DNA of 8,727 nt. It comes from DASXMX01 sp036794395. Its GTDB lineage: Bacteria > Planctomycetota > Phycisphaerae > Tepidisphaerales > Tepidisphaeraceae. The notes under the pieces were generated by a model. That model was not told where the DNA came from. It saw only the letters and a program-made list of their open reading frames with translations, and did not search any database. Positions 5,693 to 8,727 of the stretch are shown here, piece after piece (the first letter of the stretch is position 1; every line of letters starts with the position of its first letter). The DNA lies in the NCBI GenBank assembly GCA_036794395.1, contig DAIRGS010000294.1:1-8727 (forward strand), given 5' to 3'. Position numbers and translations under genes: made by a program.

Positions 5693-6064
5693 TTGGGTAT
5701 TGGCGGCCAGGTCAAGAATTTGATTCGGGCGAAGATGAGCAATTCTGCGCAGGATCTGCCACCTTCGCCCTGTCGCATCGCTGGTTGGCGCCGCTATCGC
5801 TACGGCCAGCGTGTTCAGGCCGAGGCATACCGCGATTACCAGAGCCACGACATGCATTCGATGTGACAAGGTCATCAGTCGAGCGGGCGCAAATCGAGTC
5901 TGCCCGTGCTCGGTGTACGCCACCTCATCGTCGCGCATGGGTGCGAGTGAAGATACGTGGTCCCGCCACGTCCCTGTGATTCCTGACGCAGCACCGACCG
6001 TCAGCATCCCTAGAAGGCTGATAAGCCATAACACCGCAAACGTTCGGGCAACATTGATGGACAT
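5627..6064 (-). CDS. Two-helix membrane protein with a chimeric C-terminus
   Basis: This encodes 145 aa from ATG 6064; ATG 6085 and TTG 6091 are alternatives and none has a good ribosome site. Hydrophobic helices are seen at about 7-30 (TFAVLWLISLLGMLTVGAA) and 71-92 (HVVALVIAVCLGLNTLAVAI), around a 40-residue polar loop rich in charged residues (RDDEVAYTEHGQTRF). This predicts an inner-membrane hairpin with the loop outside. The family is not recognised. The last 21 or so residues (from about 125) are read antisense through the broken STN copy, so the natural C-terminus was probably replaced at the duplication junction near 5692. It follows the DUF4253 gene on the same strand after 88 bases. 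Confidence 0.55.
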   Translation of the reverse strand: MSINVARTFAVLWLISLLGMLTVGAASGITGTWRDHVSSLAPMRDDEVAYTEHGQTRFAPARLMTLSHRMHVVALVIAVCLGLNTLAVAIAAPTSDATGRRWQILRRIAHLRPNQILDLAANTQCPPRRLSGSEGSDQVSPIQRH

Positions 6065-6152
6065 TGCAGGCAACCGTTGGCACATCTTCAAATCACGACA
6101 ACGGGAAATTAGGGAGCTTCTTGAACTCCAATTTCAATCCATATGAAGCTTC

Positions 6153-6920
6153 TTAGTCCCACCACAAAAAGAGATAGTTTGACCGACGTAGTTCAGCGGC
6201 GAGCAGCCGGATTCCGGTTTCAACTTCGGCATGAAGCAGTTCTGAAAAATCGGATGCCTCGGTAGGCACCATGCTTGCTATCTGACCCAACTCACTGGAC
6301 AACTTCTGGCGGACGGATTCGGACAAGCCCCCTGGGCACAATGCACGGGCGGCCTCCACTTTTTCGACGTCACCGGCTTGCGAAAGTCCGACGCCCTGCG
6401 TCACGGAATCGGGGCAGAATAGATAAACTTCCTCGGCAAACGTGCAGATATTCTCCGGGAGCCGTGCGAACTGAATCGCCACCCAGGACCCGCTCGCGCC
6501 AACAACCTCGAAGTCACCGAGTTTTCGCCATGCGTCAAGACGATCAAGGATATCTTCGGTAAAGAGTCCGTAGTTGGCGCCGTCGGACTTTCGAAGTCGG
6601 ATCATGGCGTAAGGATCGGACGTTTTGAGCACGGCTATTTCGTCGGATTCCTTGAGTCCGTTCGCTTCGATGCGTTCGCTCCAGAATGCGCGATAGCCAA
6701 GTTTCGCCAGCGGATCACGCATTGCATTAAGCAGCCGCTCAGCCTCTTCGCCATCAGCAACCCTTACGGACAAACCAGCAGTGGGCTCGTGTTCGCCGTT
6801 TTCATTCATCGTCATGAGGCGATCGATGGGCTCGTCAGTGTGCGCCTTGATGACGGTGATTACGCTCTCGTTGAAACCGAGGTCGCGGGCCAATGCAATA
6901 TCCTGTGGAGTATTGTTCAA
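6153..6920 (-). CDS. DUF4253 domain-containing protein
   Basis: This 255-aa protein has the C-terminal features of DUF4253: WRKLGDFEVVGASGSWVAIQ (131-150), then EEVYLFCPDSVTQGVG (163-178) with the FCPD and QGVG motifs, and a final RRSNYLFLWWD (245-255). The N-terminal half (DIALARDLGF, TAGLSVRVADGEEAERLL, and ESDEIAVLKTSDPYAMIRLR) is also like family members, which begin with a variable domain followed by a 'dp+..l' segment. The ATG at 6920 has GGAGGAG 5 bases upstream, one of the strongest ribosome sites in the window. No signal peptide is seen, so it is probably cytoplasmic. The family has no established function. It is the middle of three same-strand genes lying between the two STN-like copies. 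Confidence 0.8.
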   Translation of the reverse strand: MNNTPQDIALARDLGFNESVITVIKAHTDEPIDRLMTMNENGEHEPTAGLSVRVADGEEAERLLNAMRDPLAKLGYRAFWSERIEANGLKESDEIAVLKTSDPYAMIRLRKSDGANYGLFTEDILDRLDAWRKLGDFEVVGASGSWVAIQFARLPENICTFAEEVYLFCPDSVTQGVGLSQAGDVEKVEAARALCPGGLSESVRQKLSSELGQIASMVPTEASDFSELLHAEVETGIRLLAAELRRSNYLFLWWD

Positions 6921-6977
6921 TGGACTCCTCCCATGGGTTGGTGGCGGTCATCTGATTCCTTCGATTTCGCATTTATA

Positions 6978-7715
6978 TCAGATCGGAAATTCCGCAGCTC
7001 TCTTGTAAGTCTTAGATTTTGCATGTGTGGCGTCTTCACGAATGGCCCATTGGGTGGGGATGAAGTTTGAGTCGATAAGCAAGTTGGGCGCGTCATTGGT
7101 GCGTGACGGCCTGATGGTCATCAGGTCAGCCGGTTGAAAAAACGGGCATGATTTTGTGTGGCCGCTGATTCGAGCGAAGAATTTTCGTTGCGATTTTTTT
7201 TCGCGTCCGACTGGTGGTAAGAATACGGGGCCGTTCCATCCCCCTGTTTCCTGAAGCGATGTCACTCTTGCAGTTGCAGATTCGATAGCGGGCATCTTCG
7301 CCTGAAAGACGACATCATCGCCCTCCATTACCTGTATTGAAACTGGGTGAACGGTCGACACCTGGATTGCGCCGAACGAATACGGCGTTGAGAAAAATGC
7401 CCGCTCGCAAAAGGCGAAAAAACGAACCGAGTTGAAGGCGCCAAGGAGGTATGCGCCATTCTCACCGGCGTCGGCGCCGGAAAGGAGGATGGAAAAGCTG
7501 ACTTCCCGGAAGGTGATGCCAGCGAATCTTCCGGCAGCCGCGATGACCATGACCCTGGCTCGCCCATCATGCTCGGCAGGAAGCAGGTTTTGCGGCTCGA
7601 GTCGATTCTTCCAGAAGTCCAGATCGGCCGTTCCGGTCAGCGTAACTTCCTGCACATGCTTCAATATCGCGGCGTATTTGATCGGCGTCGGACTTGAAGT
7701 CGGTGGCATCTGCAT
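6978..7715 (-). CDS. Hypothetical 245-aa protein, beta-rich
   Basis: I chose ATG 7715 (AGG about 8 bases upstream); a TTG at 7742 would add nine residues and ATG 7709 would remove two. No signal peptide or membrane segment is present. The centre (RVMVIAAAGRFAGITFREVS, GAYLLGAFNSVRFFAFCER, FFSTPYSFGAIQVS, VSIQVMEGDDVVFQAKM) alternates strands in a way that recalls the acetoacetate decarboxylase-like beta-barrel. That resemblance is a weak visual one without a named motif. The C-terminal third is basic and polar. It ends 57 bases before the DUF4253 start on the same strand, so the two may be co-transcribed. The function is unknown. Confidence 0.65.
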   Translation of the reverse strand: MQMPPTSSPTPIKYAAILKHVQEVTLTGTADLDFWKNRLEPQNLLPAEHDGRARVMVIAAAGRFAGITFREVSFSILLSGADAGENGAYLLGAFNSVRFFAFCERAFFSTPYSFGAIQVSTVHPVSIQVMEGDDVVFQAKMPAIESATARVTSLQETGGWNGPVFLPPVGREKKSQRKFFARISGHTKSCPFFQPADLMTIRPSRTNDAPNLLIDSNFIPTQWAIREDATHAKSKTYKRAAEFPI

Positions 7716-7894
7716 TGATCGTACCTGCAAGGTTCGACACAATAAAACGAATTGATGGGTGACAAATGCGGCATGCCGAAGTTCCGTGTGTTAGGAGTAG
7801 TCGTGCGGGGACGGTTATTCCCTGTGGAAGATGGCAACCGTCATTGCATCCTTTCCGCTTGGAGTTGTGGCCGCTCTACGTGGACGTCGTGTTA

Positions 7895-8186
7895 CTGTTT
7901 ATCGGCGCGTTTCACTATCTCGAACCGAGGTTGATGTGATTCAGAACGACAACATATCGGCATTCCCCAAGAAGTTAGGCAAAGCTTGTGTGTGCAGCGC
8001 GGCCCTGCTGCTCTTTTTGTCTTTCGGTAAGGCTCATGGCGCACACGGCGCAACGGTTGACGATCCGCCGGCCTCCACCCGCCCCGCCGCAACCTCCCCA
8101 TCGGCGGAGGAGCAAAAGCTCAATGCGGCAGTAGTGGCAAAACTTGATCGTAACCTTCCGAACGTGAGCTTCGACGCGGTCGGGAT
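7895..8186 (+). repeat. Direct repeat, right copy (intact STN-like gene 5' part)
   Basis: This is the partner of 5397-5692 in the same orientation, starting about 2.5 kb downstream. The first bases (ctgtttatcgg) and about 40 bases of leader are shared. Upstream of 7895 the two sequences are not convincingly alike. Confidence 0.85.
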
Positions 8187-8439
8187 GGCTGACATCGTTG
8201 ACTTCCTGCAAGACGTGAGCGGCGCGAAAATCGTTGTGAAGTGGGAGACACTCAAGGCGGTTGGAATTGCAAAGAATAAGCCGATCACTCTTTCGCTCCG
8301 CGACGTGAAATTCGCGGATGCCATGAGCGTGTTCCTGGCCGTGGCGGCAGGTAAACCTGGAGTTCTAAAATACACGGTGGAAAACGGGGCGATCGTGATT
8401 TCAGCCGCCGGTTCAGCGCCCGCTACGCGGTCGAGCTAG
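7936..8439 (+). CDS. Secreted STN-like (secretin/TonB short N-terminal) domain protein
   Basis: This encodes 167 aa from GTG 7936, preceded by GAGG with a 5-base spacing; the open frame from 7831 has no such site, and the repeat with the other copy also begins near here. A signal peptide is clear: PKKLGKACVC, then a hydrophobic core SAALLLFLSFG (21-31), with cleavage likely after one of the Ala/Gly sites at about 33-39. A Pro/Ala/Ser/Thr linker (43-57) precedes a beta-alpha-beta domain (73-156): NVSFDAVGMADIVDFLQDVS, GAKIVVKW, PITLSLRDVKFADAMSVFLA, LKYTVENGAIVIS. This is the order of the STN/secretin N-domain. Stand-alone copies are periplasmic or exported and have no enzymatic signature. The role is unknown. 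A broken paralogue lies at 5439. Confidence 0.8.
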   Translation: MIQNDNISAFPKKLGKACVCSAALLLFLSFGKAHGAHGATVDDPPASTRPAATSPSAEEQKLNAAVVAKLDRNLPNVSFDAVGMADIVDFLQDVSGAKIVVKWETLKAVGIAKNKPITLSLRDVKFADAMSVFLAVAAGKPGVLKYTVENGAIVISAAGSAPATRSS

Positions 8440-8447
8440 TGTGAGAT

Positions 8448-8471
8448 GCGCGAATCATCTTCGATCCGCGC
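8448..8471 (+). terminator. 3' hairpin after the STN-like gene
   Basis: gcgcgaatc (8448-8456) pairs with gatccgcgc (8463-8471) with one A-C mismatch and a 6-base loop, beginning 8 bases after the TAG. No T-run follows, so it may protect or end the transcript in another way rather than act as a canonical intrinsic terminator. Confidence 0.35.
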
Positions 8472-8576
8472 CAAAGGGAATTAAGCGATTCTTGCCATCT
8501 GAACATGGGCTGCTCCTTAAGTTACGGTGAATGGTCTGCTTCATCCGGGGTGCGTGACAGTTTCGGCGGCTCGCTT

Positions 8577-8727
8577 CCCCCGGCGTACCGCTTGTCATTA
8601 CCCACAATTCCTTTATCGAGGATGGATGCTCGAAAAACCCCCTCCCTACCCTCCCCCGGCGTACCGGTGGAGGGAGAAGAGGACGCGTGATTTCGACTTG
8701 AGGGTAATGACAAGGGCGTACCGGTGG
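8577..8727. repeat. Cluster of ggcgtaccg repeats with inverted arms
   Basis: ggcgtaccg occurs at about 8582-8590, 8659-8667 and 8715-8723; the last two continue as gtgg. A perfect 13-bp inverted repeat (cttgtcattaccc, 8591-8603 against 8702-8714) encloses the central unit and could bring the outer copies together. The block runs off the window edge, and no protein-coding frame in 8440-8727 looks real. Confidence 0.7.
8649..8674. repeat. Strong hairpin in the 3' repeat cluster
   Basis: ccctcccccgg pairs with ccggtggaggg as an 11-bp stem with one C-T mismatch and a CGTA tetraloop. It is followed by agaagagg rather than T, so REP-type repeat is a better label than terminator. Confidence 0.6.

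Noticed and set aside
5641..6146. Plus-strand frames 5641-5979 and 5811-6146
   Set aside because: The first is the tail of the broken STN copy running into antisense of the membrane gene. The second is entirely antisense.
8034..8375. Minus-strand frames over the intact STN-like gene
   Set aside because: They are antisense to a gene with a clear signal peptide and domain, and are shadows in a high-GC frame.
8505..8713. Short frames at the right end on both strands
   Set aside because: They run through the repeat and hairpin cluster, are Pro/Ser-rich and have no ribosome site.

Overview
The window looks like accessory-rich chromosome of a moderately high-GC bacterium. A Planctomycetota relative (Phycisphaerae-like) is my best guess, from the small secreted STN-like protein, the scattered DUF-family genes, the GTG start and the many intergenic hairpin repeats. 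No phylogenetic marker proves it. The one clear housekeeping gene is icd, NADP-dependent isocitrate dehydrogenase (2833-4167).

Left part (1-2288). A 13-codon tail of an upstream gene runs straight into a nested tandem repeat (55-203). Next comes a 406-bp segment bounded by 25-bp near-perfect inverted repeats (266-290 and 647-671), which holds a doubtful 74-aa ORF. An intact, visibly AT-richer DUF4256 gene follows on the minus strand (709-1281). After it is a Mrr-like restriction-endonuclease-fold gene (1528-2288) split by a -1 frameshift at a run of five G.

Centre (2289-5250). A small two-helix membrane protein (minus strand, 2408-2629) diverges from icd. Ten bases after icd starts a HEPN-domain gene, and 11 bases after that a 95-aa protein that I align by eye to the BolA/IbaG fold, lacking the usual histidine. 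A HicB-like antitoxin without a HicA partner follows. All four genes are on the plus strand and could be partly co-transcribed. The HEPN/BolA-like pair is the best candidate here for an undescribed two-gene module.

Right part (5251-8727). A secreted STN-like gene is present twice in direct orientation. The copy at 5439 is truncated and carries two 2-base frameshifting insertions. The copy at 7936 is intact. Between them are three minus-strand genes: an unrecognised 245-aa protein, a DUF4253 protein, and a two-helix membrane protein whose last 21 or so codons are read antisense through the broken STN copy. The window ends in a cluster of short repeats and hairpins (8577-8727).

Apart from icd, the genes are short, weakly characterised and partly broken. 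Repeats sit at both ends of the window, and gene remnants and a segmental duplication lie inside it, which suggests repeated insertion and decay around a core metabolic gene.
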